DNA of 64,000 nucleotides from contig NZ_BDAY01000018.1 of the NCBI RefSeq assembly GCF_001612685.1, positions 1-64,000 on the forward strand, read 5' to 3'. How positions within the stretch are numbered: position 1 is the stretch's first letter; the number at the start of each line of letters is the position of its first letter. The notes beneath the pieces were generated by a model. That model ran no database searches. It saw only the letters and a program-made list of their open reading frames with translations, and was not told the origin of the DNA. Source of the stretch: Nocardia altamirensis NBRC 108246 (GTDB taxonomy: Bacteria > Actinomycetota > Actinomycetes > Mycobacteriales > Mycobacteriaceae). This document shows positions 49,842 through 59,500 of this stretch, piece after piece. The position numbers and the translations under genes were made by a program.

Positions 49842-50926
49842 CGCAGGCTGGTGACGCTGCCGGTGACGGTGGCGCGGGCCCGCGGCCACTCGCGAGACAG
49901 CGCGAGAAGATTGCGGAGCTCGTCCGCACGATCATCAGCTCGCAGGTGCATGACCGTGCCAGGGTTGAGGACCTGGATACCCTGCCGCCGCCGCTGTGCG
50001 GCCTCGGCGATGTCCACTGCATAGGCCCTGATGTCATCGGTGCGGACCGCACCCGTTTCGGCGGTGAACTGCTTCAAATGCAGCAGTGCGTCACGGATTT
50101 CGACGGTCATCCGGTACAGCCTCGAGCTCGAACCACGCGGCCGTTCCGTGTGCAGCACCACCTCGGGGACGGCTGCGGTGAGGTCACGCCACAGCGGATT
50201 CAAACGGCGGCACTGCCTACCGTCGAAGTCCAGATGCGCGCGCACCAGCAAGGCCTCGAACAGCGGTACCGCGAGCAGCAAGACCAACAACACGACGGCG
50301 ACAAGGGAGGCTACGGCCATGAGCGTCCCCGGATACCCGGGTGCGGTGCCGGTCGCGGTCGCCATGAAGGTGTAGGCCGAGGAGACGATGTCGTAACAGC
50401 CGAGAAAGAGCAGGGCCGAGTAGGTCAACCTTTCTCGGGGTGTCGGGGACGCTGCGCGGAGCTCGCGCAGACAGCATCGGACCAGCAGCAGTCCGATCCA
50501 GAAGATGAATACTTCGGTGATCGCCCACACGATCGCCTCCCAATCGATGAGGCGATGCATGTGCACGCCCGCCACTTCGGCGAGGGCACTGAGAATCACG
50601 AACACGCCGAGCACTGCGGCGCGGACGTCGTATCTGCGTTGGCGTTCGTCCACCAGCCGCGGGTCAGCGCCGTCGAACAAGCGCGCACATCCGATGCATT
50701 TCGACAGCGCCATCGCACTGACGCCGAGGAACAGGCGCTGCCCGAGGTCGCGGTAGCCGACGGCTGCGCAGCAGCAGAACAGGAGCAGCGCACCGGCATC
50801 CCAGGCCAAGGCGCGGTTGATCAGGTGGTCGGTAATGGTCTCGTGCACGAACAGCCATCGGCCGACCACGATGAGACCAACGAGGACAACGAACGCCGCA
50901 ACGAGCAGCGATGGCGCGGAATTCAT
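49838..50926 (-). CDS. DUF6545-type multi-pass membrane protein, second member
   Basis: The start MNSAPSLLVAAF is at 50926. The layout is the same as the neighbours: seven helices, then the cytosolic segment GRQCRRLNPLWRDLTAAVPE and RLYRMTVEIRDALLHLKQF and ADELRNLLALSREWPRAR. A Cys-rich helix (LLFCCCAAVGY) is peculiar to this copy. It is 50 bases after the first member and overlaps the third. It probably arose by tandem duplication with the third, with which it shares the most sequence. Confidence 0.75.
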   Translation of the reverse strand: MNSAPSLLVAAFVVLVGLIVVGRWLFVHETITDHLINRALAWDAGALLLFCCCAAVGYRDLGQRLFLGVSAMALSKCIGCARLFDGADPRLVDERQRRYDVRAAVLGVFVILSALAEVAGVHMHRLIDWEAIVWAITEVFIFWIGLLLVRCCLRELRAASPTPRERLTYSALLFLGCYDIVSSAYTFMATATGTAPGYPGTLMAVASLVAVVLLVLLLAVPLFEALLVRAHLDFDGRQCRRLNPLWRDLTAAVPEVVLHTERPRGSSSRLYRMTVEIRDALLHLKQFTAETGAVRTDDIRAYAVDIAEAAQRRRQGIQVLNPGTVMHLRADDRADELRNLLALSREWPRARATVTGSVTSLR

Positions 50927-50976
50927 TGCCACTGACAATAGGACCGGGCGAGAATCCCGCCAAGCAGAAGCGTTGT

Positions 50977-52041
50977 TCAGCGGGTGGCGAGCGCCGCAGC
51001 GCGAGCGCGGGCGGTCGGCCACTCGCGTGCTAGGCGGAGCAAACTCCGCAGTTCTGTGGTGTGGTCTCGCGTGTCGGGCAGCGGGACGGCACGCGCGGGA
51101 TCGACCACCGCGGCATTGCCGTCGGCTTTGCTCTGTACGGCGTGTGCGAGCCAGAGCGCGTAGGCGCTGACAGTCATCGCTCGAAGGTCATGTCCGACAC
51201 CGGGATCGGGGAGATGGTGCCTGCTGAGGTGGAGCACGGCGTCGCGGATCTCGACCGTCATGCGGTACAGGCGAGAGCCGGGCTCGCGGGGTCGCTCCTG
51301 GCGCAGCACCACCTCCGGCACCACCGAGGTCAGGTCCAGCCACAGCGGTCTCAGCCTGCGACAGGCACGCCCGTTCCGGTCCCATCCCATCCTGGCCGCG
51401 AGGGCGATTACCACGGGAACCGCGATCAGCGCGGCGAGGACCACAAAACTCGCGGAGGCCATCACCACCCAAGCAATGCCCGGATCCTGCGGTGCGATCC
51501 CGGACAGCGCGCGCACGATCACGAGCGTGCCGGAACACATCCAGTAGATGACCACGATGAGCAGGCAGGAGTACGCCATTTTCTCGGCGGGCGTGCCACC
51601 CTCGACCCGCAAGTCCCGAATGCATGCGCGCGCGATCAATACGGCCGAGAAGACCATCAGCACTTCGAAAGCCACCCACACGGTGGGGAACACCCACGCG
51701 GGGCCGACCAACACCGTCACCGCCACCACTGCGGCGATCAGGTCGTACCACCGTTGCCCGCGCGGCTCGGTGTGCGCGTCACCGCCGTTCAGCGTGCGCG
51801 CGAAGCCGACGACATTGACACCGATCATCACGCCGCAGCCGAGGAACAACCGTTCCGCGAGATCGTCCATGTCGAGTGCCGCGATCGACCCATACAGCAC
51901 CATCGCGACGACGTACCAGGTCAGCCCACGATTGATGCGACGGTCCATGGCCGTGTCGTTGACCAGAACCCAACGTCCGACGACAACCGTGATGGCCAGG
52001 ACAACGGCCGGTATCACGATCCAATACGGAATTGCGGTCAT
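50977..52041 (-). CDS. DUF6545-type multi-pass membrane protein, first member
   Basis: This 354-residue member is the most divergent: MTAIPYWIVIPAVVLAITVV start, seven helices, GRACRRLRPLWLDLTSVVPE, RLYRMTVEIRDAVLHLSRHH and LRSLLRLAREWPTARA at the end. It heads the four-gene array on the minus strand, 50 bases downstream of the MFS gene's stop, and may be co-transcribed with it. Function unknown; the location within the siderophore locus suggests a membrane role there or a chance insertion. Confidence 0.75.
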   Translation of the reverse strand: MTAIPYWIVIPAVVLAITVVVGRWVLVNDTAMDRRINRGLTWYVVAMVLYGSIAALDMDDLAERLFLGCGVMIGVNVVGFARTLNGGDAHTEPRGQRWYDLIAAVVAVTVLVGPAWVFPTVWVAFEVLMVFSAVLIARACIRDLRVEGGTPAEKMAYSCLLIVVIYWMCSGTLVIVRALSGIAPQDPGIAWVVMASASFVVLAALIAVPVVIALAARMGWDRNGRACRRLRPLWLDLTSVVPEVVLRQERPREPGSRLYRMTVEIRDAVLHLSRHHLPDPGVGHDLRAMTVSAYALWLAHAVQSKADGNAAVVDPARAVPLPDTRDHTTELRSLLRLAREWPTARARAAALATR

Positions 52042-52091
52042 CGATGTCGACAGTAAAGCCGACGGCTATGGCCGATCAACTCCGACGGCGA

Positions 52092-53885
52092 TCATCCTGC
52101 GGGAACGGGCGCGCCCCTGCGCTCGGCAGCCAACTCGTCGGCCTCGGCGAGCTCGGCCCCCTCGTCGTGCACGTACTTGTCGCCCGCGAAGTAGGAGGCG
52201 ACGGCAGCCAGGAACATCATCACCGCGGCCGCGACGAAAACGACGACGAGGCCGGCGTGGAACGGCCCGGTGAGCAGGTGCGGGAAGAACTCCTGACCGG
52301 TCAGGGTGTCGGCGTTCACTCCTGGCTTGTCCAATTCCCCGGTGGGCCCGAGCAATTCCTTGATCGGGTTGAAGCCGAGGAAGGCGGCGAACATGCTGGC
52401 CACCGGTGGCATGCCGGCCAGCTCACCCGCGGCGCTGGCGGAAACGCCCTGGGCACGCAGCCCGGTGTCAAGCGCCGAGGGCAGGCTCGCGGCGAGCCCG
52501 ACGACCATCAGCGAGAAGAAGATGCCCATGGACAACGCGTTGCCGCCGTTGAACAGCGTGCCGCGCATGCCGGAGGCCGCGCCGCGTTGCGCGGCGGGCA
52601 CGCTCGACATAATGGCCGCGGTGTTCGGCGAGAAGAACAGCCCGCTTCCGATGCCGTTGAGCACGATGATCGCCGCGAAGATCCAGTAGTTGAAGTCCAC
52701 GGGCAGGATCAGCAGCAGCACGAAGGTGACTCCGGCCAGCGCGGCGCCGCCGGTGGTGAACGGCCGCGATCCGTAGCGATCCGACAGCCACCCCGAAAGT
52801 GGTCCTGCGGCAAGGAATCCCACGGTCAGCGGGAGCAGATAGATGCCTGCCCACAGCGGTGTCGATTCGAAGCTGTAGCCGTGCAACGGCAACCAGATGC
52901 CCTGCAGCCAGATGATCAGCATGAACTGCATGCCGCCGCGTCCGATGGACACCATCAGGTTGGCGAAGTTGCCGAACCCGAAGGCGCGATTGCGGAACAG
53001 GCCGAGGTGGAACATCGGGTCGGCGACCTTGGATTCGACCACACAGAACGCCACCAGCAGTGCGAGGCCGCCAACTACCGAGCCGAGCACGAACGGACTG
53101 GTCCATCCGGTGGCATGCCCGCCGTAGGGCTGGATGCCGTAGGTGATGCCGGTGAGCAACGCGGTGAGGCCGAGCCCGAAGGTGATGGTCCCCGCCCAGT
53201 CCACCTTGCCCGCCGACCGGATGCCGACCTCGTGCAGCGAGCGGTAGGACCAGATCGCGCCGATGATGCCGATCGGCACGCTCACCCAGAACACCGCGCG
53301 CCAATCCCATTCCGAGAGCACGCCGCCGATGATCAGGCCGAGGAACGAACCGGCAACGGCGGCAACCATATTGATGCCGAGCGCGGTGCCGCGCTGCTTC
53401 GCGGGGAATGCGTCGGTGAGGATGGCCGCCGAGTTCGCGGTGAGCATCGCGCCGCCGACGCCCTGGATCACCCGCCAGATGATGATCCACATCGCGCCCG
53501 CGCCACCGTGGAACGGATCGAAGGACAGCGCGAGCGCGCAGAACGCGAACACCGTGAAGCCGATGTTGTACACGCGGACCCGGCCGAAGATGTCGCCGAG
53601 CCTGCCGAACATCACCACGAGAACGGCGGTCGCGAGGAGGTACCCCATGAGCATCCACAGCAGGTAGCCGACGTTGCCCGACTCGAGCGGGTTCAGTCCG
53701 ACGCCACGGAAGATCGCGGGCAGCGAGATCAGCACGATGGACGAGTTGATCGCGGTGAGCAACACCCCGAGTGTGGTGTTGGTCAGCACGATCCACTTGT
53801 AGTGCGGATGGTCGCGGTCGTACCGCAGCCTGCGGCGGATGGTCGACACTTCGCCCAGATCGAGATCTGTGGATGGAATCGTCAC
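52092..53885 (-). CDS. DHA2-type MFS exporter (597 aa)
   Basis: The GTG at 53885 has GAGGGG five bases upstream and is preferred to starts further up that would enter the operator region. It is a 14-helix major facilitator. Key motifs are NSSIVLISLPAI in helix 1, GRLGDIFGRVRVYN (motif A), RVIQGVGGAMLTANS (motif B) and GSFLGLIIGGVLSEWDWRAVFW (motif C, typical of drug:H+ antiporters). A large extracytoplasmic loop precedes the last helix. It is divergent from the siderophore-binding gene at 54058. It probably exports the siderophore made by this locus or a drug. Confidence 0.85.
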   Translation of the reverse strand: MTIPSTDLDLGEVSTIRRRLRYDRDHPHYKWIVLTNTTLGVLLTAINSSIVLISLPAIFRGVGLNPLESGNVGYLLWMLMGYLLATAVLVVMFGRLGDIFGRVRVYNIGFTVFAFCALALSFDPFHGGAGAMWIIIWRVIQGVGGAMLTANSAAILTDAFPAKQRGTALGINMVAAVAGSFLGLIIGGVLSEWDWRAVFWVSVPIGIIGAIWSYRSLHEVGIRSAGKVDWAGTITFGLGLTALLTGITYGIQPYGGHATGWTSPFVLGSVVGGLALLVAFCVVESKVADPMFHLGLFRNRAFGFGNFANLMVSIGRGGMQFMLIIWLQGIWLPLHGYSFESTPLWAGIYLLPLTVGFLAAGPLSGWLSDRYGSRPFTTGGAALAGVTFVLLLILPVDFNYWIFAAIIVLNGIGSGLFFSPNTAAIMSSVPAAQRGAASGMRGTLFNGGNALSMGIFFSLMVVGLAASLPSALDTGLRAQGVSASAAGELAGMPPVASMFAAFLGFNPIKELLGPTGELDKPGVNADTLTGQEFFPHLLTGPFHAGLVVVFVAAAVMMFLAAVASYFAGDKYVHDEGAELAEADELAAERRGAPVPAG

Positions 53886-53915
53886 GGCAGCCCCTCGCGA
53901 ATGGTTATCTACGCA

Positions 53916-53927
53916 AACTATATAGTT
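53916..53927. promoter_or_regulatory. Palindromic operator candidate upstream of the MFS gene
   Basis: AACTATATAGTT is a perfect 12-base palindrome and by far the most AT-rich stretch nearby. It is 31 bases before the MFS start. It could be a MarR- or TetR-type operator or the promoter -10 region itself. No such regulator gene is in the window. Confidence 0.4.
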
Positions 53928-53971
53928 AGCTGATGTAACGATCAAGACCGAGGGGTCTCAGCCTGGACAAA

Positions 53972-53990
53972 ATAGGTTAGCCTTGGCTGA
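53972..53990 (+). promoter_or_regulatory. Probable IdeR/DtxR iron box
   Basis: ATAGGTTAGCCTTGGCTGA matches the IdeR consensus (TTAGGTTAGSCTAACCTAA) at 14 of 19 positions by my count, with the left half almost perfect. It lies 68 bases before the siderophore-binding gene and 87 before the divergent MFS gene. Iron-dependent repression of one or both is expected. Confidence 0.55.
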
Positions 53991-54057
53991 CTAAATTCCA
54001 GGTTCGGCTCGCAGGGGCGCCGAGTCGGGGTCGGTCCCCGATGAAGGAGATTCAACG

Positions 54058-55041
54058 ATGAAGAGTGTTCGAGCATCCCGCAGTTGGACGCGCGCGGCCG
54101 TTGCCGTGCTGGCCGGCGCGCTCGCCCTCGGCGTCACCGCGTGCGGATCGTCGAGTGACGATGCGGGGTCAGGTGACCAGTCGGTCGTGATCAAGCACGC
54201 GCGCGGGGAAACCACGATCTCCGGCACCCCGAAGAAGATCGTCACGCTCGGTAACCAGTGGCTCGACGCGTCACTGGCGCTCGGCGTGACTCCGGTCGGC
54301 TACATCGACAACATCGCGATCGTCTCGCAGAACACACCGCCTTGGGAACCGGAGTCGCTCGAGTCCGCGAAAGTGCTGAGCGCCACCGGCAATATCGCCG
54401 AACAGGTTGCCGCGCTCGAGCCTGACCTCATTCTGGTCGACGCCTTCATCGGCGACCAGGGCAAGAACTACGACGATCTGTCCAAGATCGCACCGACTGT
54501 GCCCGGCCTCGGCAAAGCCGCCGTCAACCCATGGCAGGACCAGGTGACCGCCCTCGGCAAGGTGCTGCACAAGGAGGCCGACGCGAGCGCCGTGATCGCG
54601 AACGTGGACAAGAAGGTCGAGGCGATCGCCGCAGCCAATCCCGGCCTGAAGGGCAAGACCTTCGCGAGCACCTGGTTCGGTGGTCCCACCATGCTGATGG
54701 TGCTGACCGACGTGAACGACGGCTCCGCAAAGGTATTCACCCAGCTGGGCATGGGCATCCCGAAGAACCTCACCGACCAACCCTCCAGCGGTGGCAGGCT
54801 GCAGCTCTCGCCGGAGCGCGCCGACCAGCTCACCGCCGACCTGCTGTTGGCCGGCTACTCCCCCGGCTTGGAGAACGCGTACAAGCAGCTGCCGGGATAC
54901 AACGACCTGCCCGCGGTGAAGAAGGGGTCGGTGGTATTCCTCACCACGCAGGAGATCACCGCGATCAACCAGCCGACCTCGCTGTCGACGGTCTACATCC
55001 TGGACAAGCTCGCTCCCGCGTTCGCCGCAGCGGCGAAGTAG
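54058..55041 (+). CDS. Iron-siderophore ABC transporter substrate-binding lipoprotein, copy 2 (327 aa)
   Basis: The start has AAGGAG at good spacing. The signal peptide ends in a perfect lipobox (LALGVTACGSS), so it is membrane-anchored at the outer face. The mature FecB-like part has KKIVTLGNQWLDASLALGVTPVGY, VAALEPDLILVDAF and NYDDLSKIAPTVPG. It is a paralogue of 46864-47793, with the same AGYSPGL…LPGY segment near the end. A probable IdeR box lies upstream and the SagB-type gene 27 bases downstream, so the two form an iron-regulated unit. Confidence 0.88.
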   Translation: MKSVRASRSWTRAAVAVLAGALALGVTACGSSSDDAGSGDQSVVIKHARGETTISGTPKKIVTLGNQWLDASLALGVTPVGYIDNIAIVSQNTPPWEPESLESAKVLSATGNIAEQVAALEPDLILVDAFIGDQGKNYDDLSKIAPTVPGLGKAAVNPWQDQVTALGKVLHKEADASAVIANVDKKVEAIAAANPGLKGKTFASTWFGGPTMLMVLTDVNDGSAKVFTQLGMGIPKNLTDQPSSGGRLQLSPERADQLTADLLLAGYSPGLENAYKQLPGYNDLPAVKKGSVVFLTTQEITAINQPTSLSTVYILDKLAPAFAAAAK

Positions 55042-55068
55042 GCGACACGGTACGCGGAGGTATGTCGT

Positions 55069-56439
55069 TTGCCCACCGTCACTTATCCCGACGACACCAG
55101 GTTCGCGCTGCGTGACGATGTCACCTGTTTGACGACACCGGTGGCCGCAGTACTGCTGAATCCGCCACGCAACGAGAAGCTGACCGGCCTCGCCGCCGGG
55201 CAACTCCAAGCGCTCAAAACACTGAACCGCGGCCCAGCGACGCTGCCAGAGCTGGCAACGGCGGCAGGCGGCGCCGACGTCGCAGGCCTGATCGACCGGC
55301 TCACCACCGGCGGCTGGCTGACGGTCACGGTGCGCGACGGCGCGCGTGACCTCTACAGCATCCGCCCGTTCGGACAGCCGACGCCGCGACCGCCTGCTCC
55401 GCTGCCCGCATCGGCAACGTTGTCGAAATTCGCTGTGCTGCATCGTGATACCGAGGGCTTCGTGCTCGAACACCCGATGAGCTGGGGCGATCTGCGCATC
55501 CACGATGCGCGACTGCTCGCACTGCTCGACGGGCCACTCGCCGGCACTGCCCTACCGGACGGCATCGTCGAGCAGTTCGCCGCGGACCTCTACTGGTGCG
55601 GCTTCCTGGCCGTCGACGCCGAGGACCAGGCCTTCCGCACGCGGAGCTGGAACGCGCCGGATCTGTGGTTCCATCGCCGCAGCACGCTCGGCGAACGCAT
55701 CGTCACCTGGGAGCACTTCGGCCCGACCAAGTGGGGCAAGGGACAGTTCCCGCAGCCACCCGCCCGCAAAGCGAACTATCCGGGCGAGGCCGTCGCGCTG
55801 TCCACGCCCGACTTGGCGGCCAAACGGCTCGCAGACCCGACGTTGACGACCGTCATCGAGGACCGGGTGTCGACCAGGTCGTTCGACGACGCCCGACCGA
55901 TGACACTCGATCAGCTGGCCGAATTGCTCTATCGCACAGCACGAACCCGAAGTACCCGGCCCGCAGGCGAGGACGAAGTCCTGGTCTCGCGGCCCTACCC
56001 GTCGGGCGGCAGCGTCTACGAGCTCGAGCTCTACCCGGTGGTGCGCAATGTCGCGGGCCTGCCACCGGGGATGTACCACTACGACTCGTTCGACCATGTG
56101 CTTCGGCCCGTCGCCGCAGCGGATTCGTCTGCGGTGGTTCGCCTGCTGAAATCGACGTCGGCGACCGTGAGCGACGGCGCCGAGCCGCAACTGCTGCTCG
56201 TGATGGCGGCCAGGTCCGGCCGGGTGATGTGGACCTACGAACAAGTCGCCTACGCCGCGATGCTCAAGCACGTCGGTGTCCTGATGCAGACGATCTACCT
56301 GGCGGCGACCGCCATGGGCCTCGGCGCATGCGCCCAAGGGTTCGGCGACACTGCAGCTTTCGCCACCGCGGCCGGTGTCGACGAGCTAGCGGAGTGCAGC
56401 GTCGGCAGCATGATCCTCGGTGCACCCGCACCGGGCTGA
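55069..56439 (+). CDS. SagB-type (nitroreductase-fold) dehydrogenase (456 aa)
   Basis: The start is the TTG at 55069, after GGAGG; a nearby ATG is out of frame. Residues ~1-200 are an N-terminal winged or occluded domain, and residues ~245-450 are the FMN-binding nitroreductase fold: DRVSTRSFDD, YPSGGSVYELELYPVV, LPPGMYHYD and MGLGACAQGFGD. The PSGGxxYxLE motif marks the SagB/McbC-like group, which oxidises azolines to azoles on peptides or NRPS intermediates. Lying between a siderophore-binding gene and NRPS genes, it probably aromatises an oxazoline or thiazoline ring of the siderophore. Confidence 0.8.
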   Translation: MPTVTYPDDTRFALRDDVTCLTTPVAAVLLNPPRNEKLTGLAAGQLQALKTLNRGPATLPELATAAGGADVAGLIDRLTTGGWLTVTVRDGARDLYSIRPFGQPTPRPPAPLPASATLSKFAVLHRDTEGFVLEHPMSWGDLRIHDARLLALLDGPLAGTALPDGIVEQFAADLYWCGFLAVDAEDQAFRTRSWNAPDLWFHRRSTLGERIVTWEHFGPTKWGKGQFPQPPARKANYPGEAVALSTPDLAAKRLADPTLTTVIEDRVSTRSFDDARPMTLDQLAELLYRTARTRSTRPAGEDEVLVSRPYPSGGSVYELELYPVVRNVAGLPPGMYHYDSFDHVLRPVAAADSSAVVRLLKSTSATVSDGAEPQLLLVMAARSGRVMWTYEQVAYAAMLKHVGVLMQTIYLAATAMGLGACAQGFGDTAAFATAAGVDELAECSVGSMILGAPAPG

Positions 56440-56470
56440 GGCCATCCGGGCAGCAAAACCCATAGGCAGA

Positions 56471-56515
56471 CCACGAAACCGAGGTCCCGACGCATGTCGG
56501 GACCTCGTTTCGTGG
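56471..56515. terminator. Long hairpin terminator between sagB-type gene and NRPS gene
   Basis: CCACGAAAC-C-GAGGTCCCGAC (56471-56491) pairs with GTCGGGACCTCG-TTTCGTGG (56496-56515) with a single bulged C and a four-base loop. It separates two convergent genes and is likely bidirectional. Confidence 0.75.
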
Positions 56516-56566
56516 TGGCGGCCGGAACCGAGACCGGCCGCCGATCATGCCTTACGGCACAATCAT

Positions 56567-59500
56567 TCAGCGTTGCGCCGACCAGGAGTCGCGCAGCGCC
56601 GCCAATGCGTCCTCGTCGAGCCCGGACGCAGACATCGGTGCGTGATGGCGGTCGGCACGCGCCTCGTCCGCTTCCGTCTCAGCAGGCGGATTCGCGATCG
56701 CATCGTCCACCGCGGCAGCCAATTCCGCGATGGTGAAGTGCTCGAAGACCAGTTGCGGAGCCATCGGCAAGCCGACTTCGCCGGCCCTGGTCGCCCACTG
56801 GATCGCGATCACGCTGTCGCCGCCGAGCGCGAAGAAGCCGTCCGCCCGATCGATGTCGGTGATCTCGAGCAACTCTTCGAGGATCGTCGCCAAGGTGCGT
56901 TCGGTATCGGTCTGCGGTGGTCCGCTGACGATTTCGCTGTCCGCGGCAGCCGCGGCATCCGTACCGGCTTGTCGCACAACGGAGGTAGCAGTGTCCCAGC
57001 CCGCAGGCAGCACGTCGAGCTCGCTGACCAGCTGATCGGGCTCGGTGGCGACGGCCTCGATCACCCGCGCGAGCACGTCGGCGAACACCGCACCGGTGGC
57101 GGGCCGGTAGAGATCGGAGTTCACCACGATGCGGGTGGTCAGGCTCCCGTCGGCCTCCGCCGTGTAGTCGAAGTGGAAGTCCATGAACGAGACCTCGTAG
57201 TGCTTGGCAATACTGGTCACGATCGTGGCGCCGTCCGCACTGAATTCGTTGGGCCGCATCCGATCTCGGAAGTGCATCACCACCTGGAACAACGGGTTGC
57301 GTGACAGCGTGCGCGGCGGATTGAGCGCCTCGACCAACCGCTCGAACGGCACGCCCTGTCTGGTGATCGCGTCCAGCGCCGCGTCCCTGACCCTGCCGAG
57401 CACGGTGCGTGGTGTCGGGTCGCCGGAGAGGTCGTTGCGCAGCACCACCATGTTGGCGAAAAGACCGATGAGGTCATTGGTCGTTTCGTCGAGCCGGTTG
57501 GCGACGGCGGCGCCGATGGCCAAGTCGTCGCCGCCACCGAGTAGGTGCAGGGTGATGGCGCTCATGGCCTGGCAGAGCATGAAGTCGGTCGCACCGGCCT
57601 CCTCCGCCCGCGCCTTGGCGAGCTGCCAGATAGCCGCGGGGACAACCCGAGTGGTGCTCTCGCCGTTGCGGCCCAGCACGGCCGGACGTGGGTAGTCGTG
57701 CGCGACAGCGATCTCGTCCGGTAGCCCGGCCAAGGCCTCCCGCCAGTAATCGAGCAGGCCCTGGCCGTAGGGACTGACTGCACCATGGCCGGGTGCCCGG
57801 TCGAATACTTCACGCTGCCAGGCCGCGAAATCGTTGAACTGGATGGCGAGTTCGGGCCAGTCCGGTGCCGCGCCGCGCACCCGGGCCCGGTAGGCGCGGG
57901 TGAGATCGTCGACGAAGATCTGGCAGGAGCGATGGTCGGCGATGATGTGGTGCATCAGGATCGACAGCACGTGGGTCTGCGGGCCGAGGACCAGAAGACG
58001 CAGTCGCAGTTGGACTTCGGTCTGCAGATCAAAGACGTAGGCCGAGTCGGCGGCCAGCTCGGCGTCGAGCCACGCCTGCGCATCGTTCGCGTCGCCTGCC
58101 TGCTCGACGATCGGCATCGGCACCGGTCCGGCCGGATGCACCCGCTGGTACGGCGTTCCCTCGTGTTCGGGGAACGTGGTCCGCAGCGACTCGTGCCGTG
58201 CGACCACGTCATCGATGGCAGCACGGAGGATTTCGACATCGAGCGGGCCGTCGAGACGAATCGGGTATGCGACGTTCTCGCCGTCGATCGCTCCCTCGAG
58301 CCGCCGCTGCAGCCAGTACACGCGCTGTGAGTAGGACAGCGGCACTCGGTCGTGCTGGTCTCGCCGCACCAGCGGCGGCCGACCAGCGGGCCTCGCCTCC
58401 GCGGCCGTGTCGGCAGGCTCGACAACCGCGTCGTCCGCCGCGGCGATCTCGTCGATATCGATGCCGAACTCGTCGAGGAACCGCGCGACGAGGTGTGCGG
58501 CCAGCCCGGTGACGGTCGGAGTGTCGAACGGCACTCGCATGTCGATCTCGACGCCGAACTCGGCGCGGATCATCGAAATCAGCCGTGCCGCAAGCAAAGA
58601 GTGGCCGCCGAGCTCGAAGAAGGAGTCGTCGGCGCCGATCCGCTCGCGCTCGAACAGCTTGCCGTACAGCTCGGCCAGCCTACGTTCGGTCGGCGTCGCA
58701 GGCTCGCGATAGGCGCGGGCCGTCTCCAGCTCAGGCACGGGTAGCGCGGCCCGGTCCAGCTTGCCGTGCGCCGTCAACGGGATCTCGTCGATGGTCGTCA
58801 ACGCCATCGGCACCATGTATTCGGGCAAGGTGCGGGCGACATGTGCACGCACCGCCGCGACGTCGAGTTCGATGCCGGGCGCAGGCACCAGGTAGGCGGC
58901 AAGGATCTGCCCCAGCGACTCGTGCTCGGTCACCACCACCACGGAATGTGCGACGGCAGGGTAGTCGGTGAGCGCGGCCTCGACCTCGCCCAGCTCGATC
59001 CGGTGTCCGCGCACCTTCACCTGTTCGTCTGCGCGGCCGATGAATTCGATGATGCCTGCCGCGTCACGACGGGCGAGATCGCCGGTGCGATAGAGCCGTC
59101 CACCCGGTTGGAACGGATCGGCGACGAACCGTTCAGCGGTCAGCCCTGGCCGATGCAGATAGCCGCGAGCGAGCTGACGGCCGCCGAGATAGATCTCGCC
59201 GACAACGCCGCTCGGCACCAGTTGCAGGGCGTCATCCAAGATGTACAGGTAGACATTGCGATTCGGGATGCCGATCGGCACGATACCGGTGCCCTGCGGC
59301 CCGTCGACGGTCATGTGCGTCGACGACACCACCGCCTCGGTGGGACCGTAGTGGTTGCGCAGCTCCGCATCGAAGAGGGTGGCGAAACGATCCGCCACCT
59401 CGCCGGGTAGTGCCTCGCCACCGACCGGGACGTGCCGCAGCGTGTGCCAATCGTTGACCTCGGGCAGCAGCAGGAACGTCGCCAGCATCGACGGCACCAT

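Noticed and set aside
52032..53933. 633-codon plus-strand frame opposite the MFS gene
   Set aside because: The translation is His/Arg/Glu-rich without hydrophobic or family motifs, while the minus strand encodes a clear 14-helix transporter.
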